DNA of 64,000 nucleotides from Bin95 sp965220855 (GTDB taxonomy: Bacteria; Pseudomonadota; Alphaproteobacteria; Bin95): the NCBI GenBank assembly GCA_965220855.1, contig CBDCQY010000001.1:2914001-2978000 (forward strand), given 5' to 3'. The translations under genes and the position numbers were made by a program. The notes beneath the pieces were generated by a model. That model saw only the letters and a list, made by a program, of their open reading frames with translations. It was not told where the DNA came from and searched no databases. Shown in pieces: positions 1 through 7,078 of the stretch (the stretch's first letter is position 1; each line of letters begins with the position of its first letter).

Positions 1-1200
1 CCGGTTGGCGTCATAGAGGATGAGCGGGTGCAGATTGCCGTCGCCGGCGTGGAACACATTGGCGACCCGGAGCCCGTGGGCGGCGGCGATCTCCGAGATG
101 CCGGCCAGCGCGTCGGCCAGCCGGCCGCGCGGAATGGTGCCGTCCATGCACAGATAGTCCGGCCCGATGGCGCCGACGGCCGGAAAGGCGTTCTTGCGCC
201 CGGCCCAGAAGCGGAGCCGTTCGGCCTCGCTTTCCGAGGCGCGGATGGCGTTCGCCCCGGCCGCGCGCGCGATCTCCGAGACGCGCGCCAGCAGATGGTC
301 CACCTCGGCCGCCTCGCCGTCCAGCTCGCAGATCAGCAGCGCGGCCGCGTCGCGCGGATAGCCGCAAGGCTGGAAGTCCTCCGCCGCCCGGATCGCCGGC
401 CCGTCCATCATCTCCAGCCCGCCGGGGACGATGCCGGCCGCGACGATGTCGGCGACGCAGCCCGCGCCGGCCTCGACGCTCGGAAAGGCGAGCAGCAGGC
501 CGCGCGCGGTTTCCGGCTTGCGCAGCAGCCGCACCGTCACCTCGGTGATGACGCCCAGCAGGCCCTCGGAGCCGGTCATCAACCCCATCAGGTCGTAGCC
601 TTCCGCATCCAGATGCTTGCCGCCGAGGCGGACGATCTCGCCGCCCATCAGCACCAGTTCGAGGCCGAGGATATTGTTGGTGGTCAGGCCGTATTTCAGG
701 CAGTGCACGCCGCCCGAATTCTCGCCGACATTGCCGCCGATGGAGCAGGCGATCTGCGAGGAGGGGTCGGGCGCATAGTAGAAGCCCCGGTCGGCCACGG
801 CGTCGCTGATCGCCAGATTGGCCACCCCCGGCTGCACCCGGGCGCAGCGGTTGGCGAGGTCGATCTCCAGGATGCGGTTGAACTTGCCCATGGCGAGCAG
901 AATGCCGTCGCCGAGCGGCAGCGAGCCGCCGGAGAGCGAGGTGCCGGCCCCGCGCGGCACAACCTTGACATTCATCTCCGCCGCCAGCGCCATGATCGCC
1001 CGCACCTGGGCCACCGTCTCCGGCAGCGCCACCACCAGCGGCAGCTGGCGATACATGGTGAGCGCGTCGCACTCATAGGCGCGCATGCCCGTCTCTTCGG
1101 CGATCACGCTCTCCTCGGGCAAGAGCGCGCGGAGGCGCGCGATCAGCCGGTCGCGATTCTCCAGGATCGCCGCTTCGGGCTTCGGCATGGTGAGCGGCAT
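1..1200 (-). CDS. glcD: Glycolate oxidase subunit GlcD-like FAD-linked oxidase (3' end cut by window)
   Basis: This is an FAD-binding PCMH-type oxidase, most like GlcD, which oxidises glycolate or a related 2-hydroxyacid together with GlcE and GlcF. I read 400 codons from an ATG at 1200 to the window edge. The family is about 490-500 residues, so roughly the last 90-100 are missing. Visible features are the FAD-binding stretch GRGAGTSLSGG, the segment CSIGGNVGENSGG, and the late motif GNLHPLILYD near the edge. A D-lactate dehydrogenase of the same fold cannot be fully excluded, because GlcE and GlcF lie outside the window. The gene reads leftward, with a 50-nt gap from the EI24-like gene behind it. 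Confidence 0.88.
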   Translation of the reverse strand, partial: MPLTMPKPEAAILENRDRLIARLRALLPEESVIAEETGMRAYECDALTMYRQLPLVVALPETVAQVRAIMALAAEMNVKVVPRGAGTSLSGGSLPLGDGILLAMGKFNRILEIDLANRCARVQPGVANLAISDAVADRGFYYAPDPSSQIACSIGGNVGENSGGVHCLKYGLTTNNILGLELVLMGGEIVRLGGKHLDAEGYDLMGLMTGSEGLLGVITEVTVRLLRKPETARGLLLAFPSVEAGAGCVADIVAAGIVPGGLEMMDGPAIRAAEDFQPCGYPRDAAALLICELDGEAAEVDHLLARVSEIARAAGANAIRASESEAERLRFWAGRKNAFPAVGAIGPDYLCMDGTIPRGRLADALAGISEIAAAHGLRVANVFHAGDGNLHPLILYDANR

Positions 1201-1238
1201 GAGCGGCGCCTCTTCGGGTGGCGGGCCGGCGCGACTCT

Positions 1239-1273
1239 AGCCCGCCTTTCTCACCAAGACCACGGCCTGCGTC
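1239..1273. repeat. Solo copy of the closing arm of the 53431-53698 palindromic element
   Basis: These 35 bases match the closing arm of the large palindromic element at 53431-53698. Against the reverse complement of its right arm, 14 bases are identical at one end (AGCCCGCCTTTCTC), about 5 of 9 match in the middle, and 12 are identical at the other end (ACGGCCTGCGTC). The repeat overlaps the 3' end of the EI24-like gene and supplies its last codons and its TGA stop. Only the arm is present; the two internal hairpins seen at 53 kb are absent. Confidence 0.7.
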
Positions 1274-1937
1274 CACCTTCTTGCGGCGAGCGCAGCCGCT
1301 CGAAGCGGTGCAGCATGAAGGCCGCGCCGAGGGCGGGCGTGGCGAGGTTCAGCAGCGGCGCGGTCATCAGCCAGGCGAGCAGCGCGCCCGCCAGCCAGAG
1401 CCGGAGGCGGTGGCGGCGCCAGAGCGCGTCGGCCGCCTCCGGCTCCAGGCGGCGAAGCGCGGCGGCGGCGAAATATTCCCGGCCGAACAGCCAGCCGTTC
1501 GCCAGCCAGAAGAGCGGCAGCGCCAGCGGCGCCGCCAGCAGCCAGACCGGCAGCAGCAGCAGGTTGAGGCAGAGCGCCCAGCCGGCGAAGCGGAGCGTCT
1601 GGCGGACAAGCTCGCCCCAGCCCTGCTCGCGTGGCGGGCCGAGCGCGGGATAATGGCGCCGCTCGACCGCGCGCGCGGCGCGCTCCAGCAGGAGGCCCTG
1701 CACCGCCGCCACCACCGCCGGAAAGCAGACCAGCCCCGCCGCCAGCGCGGCCGCCCCGCCCGCCAGCCCCGCCGCCAGGTCGAGCCATGCGACGCCGGTG
1801 AGCGCGCCCATGGCCCGCCCGGCCGCCAGCGCCAGACCCACCACCAGCAGCGCCGAGAGCAGGCAGGAGCCGAGCACCAGGGCGAGGAAGCGCCGGTCCG
1901 TCAATTGCCCGAAGGCCCGTGCGAGATCGTGCAGCAT
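1251..1937 (-). CDS. EI24/CysZ-like integral membrane protein
   Basis: This 228-residue hydrophobic protein is recognisable as an EI24-domain (CysZ-like) membrane protein. It shows about four to six hydrophobic segments, for example LALVLGSCLLSALLVVGLAL near residues 20-40 and WALCLNLLLLPVWLLAAPLA in the middle, then a basic tail. Some family members (CysZ) help sulfate uptake, but there are no cysteine-biosynthesis genes nearby, so the substrate is unknown. The C-terminal six codons and the stop lie inside a dispersed repeat (1239-1273), so the native C-terminus may have been altered. Confidence 0.75.
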   Translation of the reverse strand: MLHDLARAFGQLTDRRFLALVLGSCLLSALLVVGLALAAGRAMGALTGVAWLDLAAGLAGGAAALAAGLVCFPAVVAAVQGLLLERAARAVERRHYPALGPPREQGWGELVRQTLRFAGWALCLNLLLLPVWLLAAPLALPLFWLANGWLFGREYFAAAALRRLEPEAADALWRRHRLRLWLAGALLAWLMTAPLLNLATPALGAAFMLHRFERLRSPQEGGRRPWSW

Positions 1938-2034
1938 GACGGCGGCAAGCCAGCACAGCCGCGCCCGCGCCGCAAGCGCCGGGATGCGGCGTTCTGTATT
2001 ACATTCGGCGATATTTGCGAATTACTATGCCGAC

Positions 2035-2844
2035 ATGGCTTCCGGCAGATGGACCGATGCAGAGAACGACCTGATCGTCGCGGATTACTTCGCGATGCTT
2101 GCCGACGATCTGGCGGGACGCCCCTACAACAAGGCCGCCAGCAACCGCGCCCTGCGAGGCCGAATCGGCCGCAGCGGTCCCTCGATCGAATACAAGCATC
2201 GGAACATCAGCGCGGTGCTGCAATGGCTGGGCCAGCCCTGGATCGTCGGCTACCGGCCGGCGCTCAACTTCCAGGCGTCCCTCATCGACGCGGTGGCGCG
2301 CCGGCTCCAACGGCAGCCGGACTATCCGGTCCGACCGCCGCACCTCCCGCGCGCGCTCGACATGGGCCCGCCGCCGACCTTCCGCAACGAGCCGCCGATC
2401 CAGCCGCCGGAGTGGATGCTGGCGGCCGCGCGGAAGTTCGACGCCGCCGGGCGGGACGAGCGCAATCGCGCCCTCGGACGCGCCGGCGAGGCCTGCGCGC
2501 TTGCCCATGAGAAGGCGGTGCTGATCGCGGAGGGCCGGCGCGATCTGGCGAAGCGGGTGAGATGGGTGTCCGAGGAGGACGGCGACGGCGCGGGCTACGA
2601 CATCGCCAGCTTCTCGCCGGAGGGCCGCACGCGCCTGATCGAGGTGAAGACCACCAATGGCTGGGAGCGCGCGCCCTTCCACATCACGCGAAACGAGCTC
2701 CGGGTCGCCGGCGAGCGCCCCGAGGAATGGCGCCTCCTGCGGCTCTGGAACTTCATCCGCGCCCCCCGAGCCTTCGAACTCAGCCCACCGCTCGAGCGGC
2801 ATGTCGCCCTGATCGCGACGCAATACGAAGCCCGCTTCCGCTGA
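2035..2844 (+). CDS. DUF3883 (NO VEIN-like) putative nuclease-fold protein
   Basis: This 269-residue protein has two parts. Residues about 1-80 form an N-terminal module often found with DUF3883 (WTDAENDLIVADYF, PYNKAASNRAL, IEYKHRNISAVL). The C-terminal half is a DUF3883 domain with a PD-(D/E)xK-like pattern: D189 in GAGYDIAS and E203/K205 in LIEVKTT. This suggests a DNA-acting nuclease or a degenerate relative. Such domains recur in restriction and defence loci, but no methylase, helicase or other partner is next to it. I chose the ATG at 2035 because upstream in-frame sequence is low-complexity and antisense to the EI24 gene, and because a short AT-rich stretch at 1990-2030 could carry the promoter. 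Confidence 0.75.
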   Translation: MASGRWTDAENDLIVADYFAMLADDLAGRPYNKAASNRALRGRIGRSGPSIEYKHRNISAVLQWLGQPWIVGYRPALNFQASLIDAVARRLQRQPDYPVRPPHLPRALDMGPPPTFRNEPPIQPPEWMLAAARKFDAAGRDERNRALGRAGEACALAHEKAVLIAEGRRDLAKRVRWVSEEDGDGAGYDIASFSPEGRTRLIEVKTTNGWERAPFHITRNELRVAGERPEEWRLLRLWNFIRAPRAFELSPPLERHVALIATQYEARFR

Positions 2845-3105
2845 AGCGCGCGCGCCGGCCTGAACGCCAGGCTCGCCATCGAGCATCACGACGCCGAGGC
2901 CCGCATCAGCCTCCATCTCGGCTTATGCTTCCGATCGCACGAGCGGGGTTTCGGGTCCGGCCCGCCTGGGGATGCAACGGGGTATGGCGCGTCTCTCAAA
3001 TCACCGCGCGCGAACCGCTGCACGGGATAGGCAACGGAGTCCGGGCGGGGTAGGTTGGGGCTTCGCTCCGGCGGCGCGGGCCGGCGGGGTGGGAGAGGAG
3101 GCGCC
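2845..3105. other. Intergenic stretch with no recognised gene
   Basis: This 261-bp gap separates the DUF3883 gene from the PhyH gene. I see no plausible protein on either strand and no clear tRNA or terminator. The last bases hold the strong ribosome-binding site (GGGAGAGGAGG) of the PhyH gene. Confidence 0.4.
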
Positions 3106-3990
3106 ATGTCGCTTACACAGCAGCAGATCGACCGCTATGGCGAGGAGGGCTATCTGGTCCTGCCGGGCGCGCTGCCGGCGGACCTGCTGGCCGAGCTCCG
3201 CCGCGAGGCCGACCTGGCCGTGGCCGGGGCGGCGGGCCTCACCGCCTCCGACGCGCGCTACGACCTGGAGGACAGCCACCGACCGGACGCGCCGCGCGTG
3301 CGCCGGCTGAAGACGCCGTTCCAGTTCTGGCCGTTCTTCGACCGGCTGATGCGCTCGCCGGCGGTGCTGGACGCGGTCGAGCCGCTGCTCGGCCCCGACA
3401 TTCGCATCCACAACAGCAAGCTCAACATGAAGTCCGCCGGCTTCGGCGCGGCGGTGGAGTGGCACCAGGACTGGGCCTTCTATCCCCACACCAACGACTC
3501 AGGCCTTGCGCTCGGCGTCTATCTCGACGATGTGGGCGAGGATAACGGGCCGATGATGGCGGTGCCGGGCTCGCATCTTGGGCCGGTGTTCGACCACCAC
3601 AGCGAGGGCGCCTTCTGCGGCGGCGTCGATGCCGGCCGCCACGATGTCGGCCACGGGCGCGCCGTCGCCATGACCGGGCCGGCCGGCACCTTCACGCTCC
3701 ACCATGTGCGCGCCGTGCACGGCTCGGCGCTCAACCGCTCGGCCCGGCCGCGCCGCCTTCTGCTCTACAGCTATTTCGCCGCCGACGCCTGGCCGCTGAT
3801 GGGCCTGCAGGGCGAGACGCTGGAGGAATTCGACGCCCGCATCTGCCGCGGCCGGCCGACCCTGGAGCCGCGCCTGGAGGCCGCGCCGGTGCGCATGCCG
3901 CTGCCGGAAGCGCCGCGCCAGGGCTCGATCTACGAGAACCAGAAGACGCTTTCGGGGCGCTTCTTCGACGCGTTCGAGGAGGTCGCCTGA
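3106..3990 (+). CDS. Phytanoyl-CoA dioxygenase (PhyH) family protein
   Basis: This is a 294-residue Fe(II)/2-oxoglutarate dioxygenase of the PhyH family. The iron-binding facial triad is visible: the HxD pair in EWHQDWAF, and a distal histidine in HHVRAVHGS, followed by basic residues (RPRRLLLYSYF) that could bind the 2-oxoglutarate carboxylate. The family hydroxylates diverse small molecules; the substrate here is not evident. The start at 3106 is preceded by GGGAGAGGAGGC, a strong ribosome-binding site. The M24 hydrolase gene follows after 6 nt, which suggests cotranscription and a shared catabolic pathway. Confidence 0.85.
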   Translation: MSLTQQQIDRYGEEGYLVLPGALPADLLAELRREADLAVAGAAGLTASDARYDLEDSHRPDAPRVRRLKTPFQFWPFFDRLMRSPAVLDAVEPLLGPDIRIHNSKLNMKSAGFGAAVEWHQDWAFYPHTNDSGLALGVYLDDVGEDNGPMMAVPGSHLGPVFDHHSEGAFCGGVDAGRHDVGHGRAVAMTGPAGTFTLHHVRAVHGSALNRSARPRRLLLYSYFAADAWPLMGLQGETLEEFDARICRGRPTLEPRLEAAPVRMPLPEAPRQGSIYENQKTLSGRFFDAFEEVA

Positions 3991-3996
3991 GGCCGG

Positions 3997-5256
3997 ATGA
4001 CAAGCCCCGCCGTGACCGAGCGCCTGTGCAATCTCGACCGCCTGATCCATCTGATGGACCGGCGCGGCCTGGACGGCGCGATCGCCGCCTCGCCCAACAA
4101 TGTCTATTGGCTGTCCGGCTTCAACGCGCCGGCGCAGAAGTCCGACGAGCCGCGCCCACTGGCCGTGGTGCTGGCCCGCGACGCCCCCGAGGCGCCGGCG
4201 ATGGTGCTCCCCGACTACTATCTGGGCGCGGTCGCCGCCCGGCCGCTCCAGGTGCAGGCGCAGGACATCCGGCCCTATCGGGCGCTGCTGCTGCCGCTCG
4301 ACCTGCCGTCGCGCGGCGTCGGCGACCTCGACCGCTTCCTGCCCGCCGCCGGGCGGCCCGAGTGGTTCGCGGGCGCGGCGGAGCGCTACGCCCCCGACAT
4401 GCTGGCTGCGCTGGAGCGCGCCCTCCGCGATCTCGGCCTCGCCGGCAAGCGCGTCGCGGTCGATGACCCCCTGCTCGGCGCGCGCCTGGAGGGCGCGGCG
4501 GCCGAGGCCGGTTACGGCCTGTTCATGTCGGCGCGCTCCGTCAAGACGCCCGCCGAGGTGCGGCTGCTGGAGGCCGCCACGGCCGTCAATCGCGCCGCCA
4601 TCGAGGAGAGCATCGCCGCCTGGACGCCGGGCATGACCTGGCGCGACCTGGAGCGCGCCTATCATGGCGCGGCGGTGGCGCGCGGCGGCTTCGTGCACGA
4701 TCCGGGCGCCATGGTGCTCGCCAATTCCGGCGACGATCCGGTCCCGACGATCGCCGCCGAGACCGGCGATTTCGACCTCGAAGCCGGCATGCGCATCATG
4801 TTCGACTGCCACGGCACGCGGGAGCTCTATTGCTGGGACGGCGGCAAGACCTGGATCGTCGGCTCCGAGGGCGCGGAAGCCGCCCGCCCGCTGGCGACCG
4901 CGACCGCCGACGCGATGGGCGAGATCGAGGCGGCGATGCGCCCGGGCGCGCGCATCTCGGCGTTGCAGGCGACCGGGCGGGCGGTGTTTCGCAAGCACGG
5001 GCTGCCGCTTGCCGAGGATGCGCTGATCTTCTTCCACGGCCTCGGCCTCAGCCATCTCGATCAGGAAACCGACGCCGGCGGCAGCGCCACCGGCGACTTC
5101 GCGCTGCAGGCCGGCATGGCGATCGCGACGCATATCTACTATCCCGGCGGGCGGCGCGAGCGCCTCTGGCTCGAGGATATCGCCCTGGTCGGCGAGGCCG
5201 GCCCGGCGCGCTCGCTCTTCGGCTGGGACTTCCTTCCACATGGGCTGGACGCATGA
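3997..5256 (+). CDS. M24-family (creatinase/Xaa-Pro aminopeptidase fold) hydrolase
   Basis: This 419-residue protein has the N-terminal creatinase domain (residues about 1-175, NNVYWLSGFNAP) and a C-terminal pita-bread domain. Some metal-ligand positions of M24 peptidases are present: D270 (MFDCHG), D281 (CWDGGKTW), H347 (FFHGLGLSHLD) and E393 (LWLEDIAL). The usual EPGIY motif, which provides the first metal-binding Glu, is replaced by ATHIYYPG (T378-H379). The protein may therefore not be a standard dinuclear metallopeptidase and could act on a small molecule, as creatinase does. Its stop codon overlaps the start of the next gene (ATGA). Confidence 0.8.
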   Translation: MTSPAVTERLCNLDRLIHLMDRRGLDGAIAASPNNVYWLSGFNAPAQKSDEPRPLAVVLARDAPEAPAMVLPDYYLGAVAARPLQVQAQDIRPYRALLLPLDLPSRGVGDLDRFLPAAGRPEWFAGAAERYAPDMLAALERALRDLGLAGKRVAVDDPLLGARLEGAAAEAGYGLFMSARSVKTPAEVRLLEAATAVNRAAIEESIAAWTPGMTWRDLERAYHGAAVARGGFVHDPGAMVLANSGDDPVPTIAAETGDFDLEAGMRIMFDCHGTRELYCWDGGKTWIVGSEGAEAARPLATATADAMGEIEAAMRPGARISALQATGRAVFRKHGLPLAEDALIFFHGLGLSHLDQETDAGGSATGDFALQAGMAIATHIYYPGGRRERLWLEDIALVGEAGPARSLFGWDFLPHGLDA

Positions 5257-5480
5257 TCAATCGTTTTCCGGCGGTCCGTTTCGTGGTGCGGCATGGCGGC
5301 CTGCTGGCGCCGCTGGCCGCATCGCTCCCGATGCTGCTCGCCGTCGCCGCCGTCGGGCTGGAGGGCCTGCACTGGTTCTGGCTCGTCTGCGGCGGTCTGG
5401 TGGGCGCCGCCTGCGGCTTCGTCGTCCGCCTGCTGGCCGAGATGACGATCATCATCGCCGACATGCTGCTGCCCGAGTGA
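5253..5480 (+). CDS. Small two-helix membrane protein, unknown function
   Basis: This 75-residue protein has two strongly hydrophobic segments (LLAPLAASLPMLLAVAAVGL and FWLVCGGLVGAACGFVVRLL), the second followed by MTIIIADMLLPE. Its ATG overlaps the stop of the M24 gene by ATGA, which implies translational coupling and membership of the PhyH-M24 operon. I do not recognise a named family. A role as a small membrane anchor or partner of the two enzymes would be inference only. Confidence 0.65.
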   Translation: MINRFPAVRFVVRHGGLLAPLAASLPMLLAVAAVGLEGLHWFWLVCGGLVGAACGFVVRLLAEMTIIIADMLLPE

Positions 5481-5583
5481 GCGGCGGGCGGTTTGTCTAC
5501 CCGGAACGCAGCCTTTCTTGCCCGAACGGACGAACCGAGCAGCGCATCCGAAGGACGACCCCCGACTTCCGCCGAACTGCCCA

Positions 5584-5635
5584 TCCACGACGACCGCGAT
5601 CGCTGACACTGAGCGACTGCGGTATCCGTCGTGGA
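5584..5635. repeat. Long imperfect hairpin at the edge of a low-GC patch
   Basis: The arms TCCACGACG (5584-5592) and CGTCGTGGA (5627-5635) are exact reverse complements. Inside them ACCGC pairs with GCGGT and TCGCT with AGCGA around a 7-nt loop, giving 19 base pairs in 52 nt. No T-run follows, so it is not a standard intrinsic terminator. It lies after the PhyH-M24 operon and before the atypical low-GC region, and could be a Rho-type 3' end, a REP-like palindrome or a mobile-element end. Confidence 0.5.
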
Positions 5636-5677
5636 CGACCCACCGGGAAGGGGCGTCGCCAGATCACGGATTACAGA

Positions 5678-5950
5678 TCAGGGTTCTGTGCGACCTTCCG
5701 GCGCCGGGGCTGTGGGAAGATGCGAGCGCAAGAACTTCAAAATCCTTCGATGCATATGCACCAGCACCGCCGCGTGATGTCGCCAAATGTCGTGCCCGAT
5801 ATTCGTGTACTTCACGAACCACGTTGAAGCGCCTCTCTTGTGTAACAATCTGTGAAGTCGGTAGGCGCCTTCGATCGGGATCTTTTTGTCTTGCTCTCCA
5901 ACCAGAAACAAGACCGGCAATTCAAGTTCGTGATGCCACTCCAATCGGCT
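5678..5950 (-). pseudogene. C-terminal remnant of an alpha/beta hydrolase
   Basis: On the minus strand this region reads as the last 85-90 residues of an alpha/beta hydrolase, perhaps of prolyl-oligopeptidase or dienelactone-hydrolase type. The segment LPVLFLVGEQDKKIP carries the acid-loop Asp, and YTNIGHDIW carries the histidine of the catalytic triad. The nucleophile elbow and the N-terminal half are missing. Reading rightward the frame runs into the antisense of the 67-residue membrane protein gene. Base composition is visibly more AT-rich than the flanks. I call it a decayed, possibly transferred gene. Confidence 0.5.
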
Positions 5951-5952
5951 GC

Positions 5953-6156
5953 TCAGTATTTTTGACCTTCGGAAGATTTGCGTCCCACTCGTTCCTCTCG
6001 CTTGATGTCCATCCATTGGAAGAAAAAGCTCATAAAAATTGCGGCAAAGATAGCTCCCATAGCCAGCCCAATAACCGCTCCATCAAAAAGTACATACATG
6101 AGAATAAACCACAGAGCGCCAAAGAGTCCTGCGCGAATGCTGTGATGAATTTTCAT
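5953..6156 (-). CDS. Small low-GC membrane protein, unknown function
   Basis: This 67-residue ORF starts at an ATG at 6156 preceded by a good ribosome-binding site (GGAGAGA with 7-nt spacing). It encodes one or two transmembrane segments (FGALWFILMYVLFDG and IGLAMGAIFAAIFMSFFFQW) and a charged tail. Codon use and composition are much more AT-rich than the neighbours, which suggests horizontal origin. I recognise no family. The ribosome-binding site and coherent hydrophobic pattern argue that it is a real gene. Confidence 0.55.
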   Translation of the reverse strand: MKIHHSIRAGLFGALWFILMYVLFDGAVIGLAMGAIFAAIFMSFFFQWMDIKREERVGRKSSEGQKY

Positions 6157-6421
6157 ACTTTATCTCTCCAAGGGTTGAATATCGAGATGCCATCCTTTGC
6201 CAAAAGCGGTCTTCCGATATCCCAAAGTTGACATCGGGGAAGCAGAAGTTGCGTCCCGGCAATGCGGGCCGCGCCGGGCATGTTTGGCAGGAGTCCCGAA
6301 CGCCATCGATCCTTCCGCCTGCTACTCCTCCAATCGCCGCAGCGCCAGCCTATTGGAGAGGCGCGACGCAATATAATGCGGCGTCTTGTCGCATATCGTC
6401 CCAATGTGGCGCAGTGCGCCC
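6157..6421. other. Intergenic stretch of the low-GC patch
   Basis: This 265-bp gap lies between the 67-residue membrane protein and the nitroreductase gene. On the minus strand a run of about 30 codons ending near 6322 (GTICDKTPHYIASRL) looks protein-like and may be the tail of a lost gene, but I cannot assign it. I see no tRNA or clear promoter. Confidence 0.3.
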
Positions 6422-7006
6422 TCAGACGATCCGGCAGACCTCGTCGAAGGCGAATCTCGGGTGGCGGGGGAGGAGGACGGTGGGGTCGCCGTGGCCGATA
6501 TTGCACAGGAAATTGGAGCGCACGCTGCTGCCGGCGAAGAAGGCGGCATCGACCTTGCCCCGGTCGAAGCCGGACATGGCGCCGATGTCGAAGCCGAGCG
6601 CCCGCGCCGCGATCATGAAATAGGCCCCCTGCAGCGTGCCGTTGCGAAAGCCCGCCTCCGCCGCCGCCTCGGGATCGTCGCGGTAGAGATTGGCCATGAA
6701 GTCGTCATGCGGGAAGAGGAAGTCCATGCGCTCGAAGAAGCGCAGATCGTAGCCGATCACCGCCGTCGCCGGCGCGGCCATGGTCTTGTCGAGATTGCCG
6801 GAAGAGAGCGCCGGGGCGAGCTTCGCCTTCGCCTCCGGGGTGCGCACGAAGACGAAACGCGCCGGGCACATGTTGGCGCTGGTCGGCCCCCATTTCATCA
6901 GCTCGAAGATGCGGCGGAGATCCTCGTCGCCGACCGGCCGGTCGCGCCAGGCGTTGTGCGTGCGGGCTTCGCGGAAGATCGTGTCGAGGGCGGCGTCGTC
7001 CAGCAT
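6422..7006 (-). CDS. Nitroreductase family protein, RutE-like (malonic semialdehyde reductase type)
   Basis: This 194-residue flavoprotein matches the RutE/HadB-like branch of the nitroreductase family in length and motifs: the FMN-contact segment MKWGPTSANMCPARFVF near residues 37-53, the mid segment NGTLQGAYFMIAARALG, and a terminal GDPTVLLPRHPR. RutE reduces malonic semialdehyde to 3-hydroxypropionate in pyrimidine breakdown. No other rut genes are present, so a general NAD(P)H:FMN-dependent reductase is equally possible. The start at 7006 has an upstream GGAGCGAGAG. The gene is divergent from the quinone oxidoreductase gene, with 72 nt between starts. Confidence 0.8.
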   Translation of the reverse strand: MLDDAALDTIFREARTHNAWRDRPVGDEDLRRIFELMKWGPTSANMCPARFVFVRTPEAKAKLAPALSSGNLDKTMAAPATAVIGYDLRFFERMDFLFPHDDFMANLYRDDPEAAAEAGFRNGTLQGAYFMIAARALGFDIGAMSGFDRGKVDAAFFAGSSVRSNFLCNIGHGDPTVLLPRHPRFAFDEVCRIV

Positions 7007-7078
7007 CGGCTCTCGCTCCGGTCGGGGAAAGGCGTAAACTCCGGGCTTCCGCCCGCCGCGTCAAGAAAGGGGCCGCCG

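Noticed and set aside
1798..2034. An upstream extension of the DUF3883 frame by 79 codons.
   Set aside because: The extension is Ser/Arg/Ala-rich, antisense to the EI24-like gene and has no family match; the ATG at 2035 fits the domain start.
5584..5635. The hairpin as an integron attC site.
   Set aside because: It lacks the GTTRRRY/RYYYAAC boxes and the extrahelical bases of attC, and no integron integrase is nearby.
6322..6421. A protein-like run on the minus strand (GTICDKTPHYIASRL) next to the nitroreductase gene.
   Set aside because: About 30 codons with no start, no ribosome-binding site and no recognisable family; noted only as possible debris.
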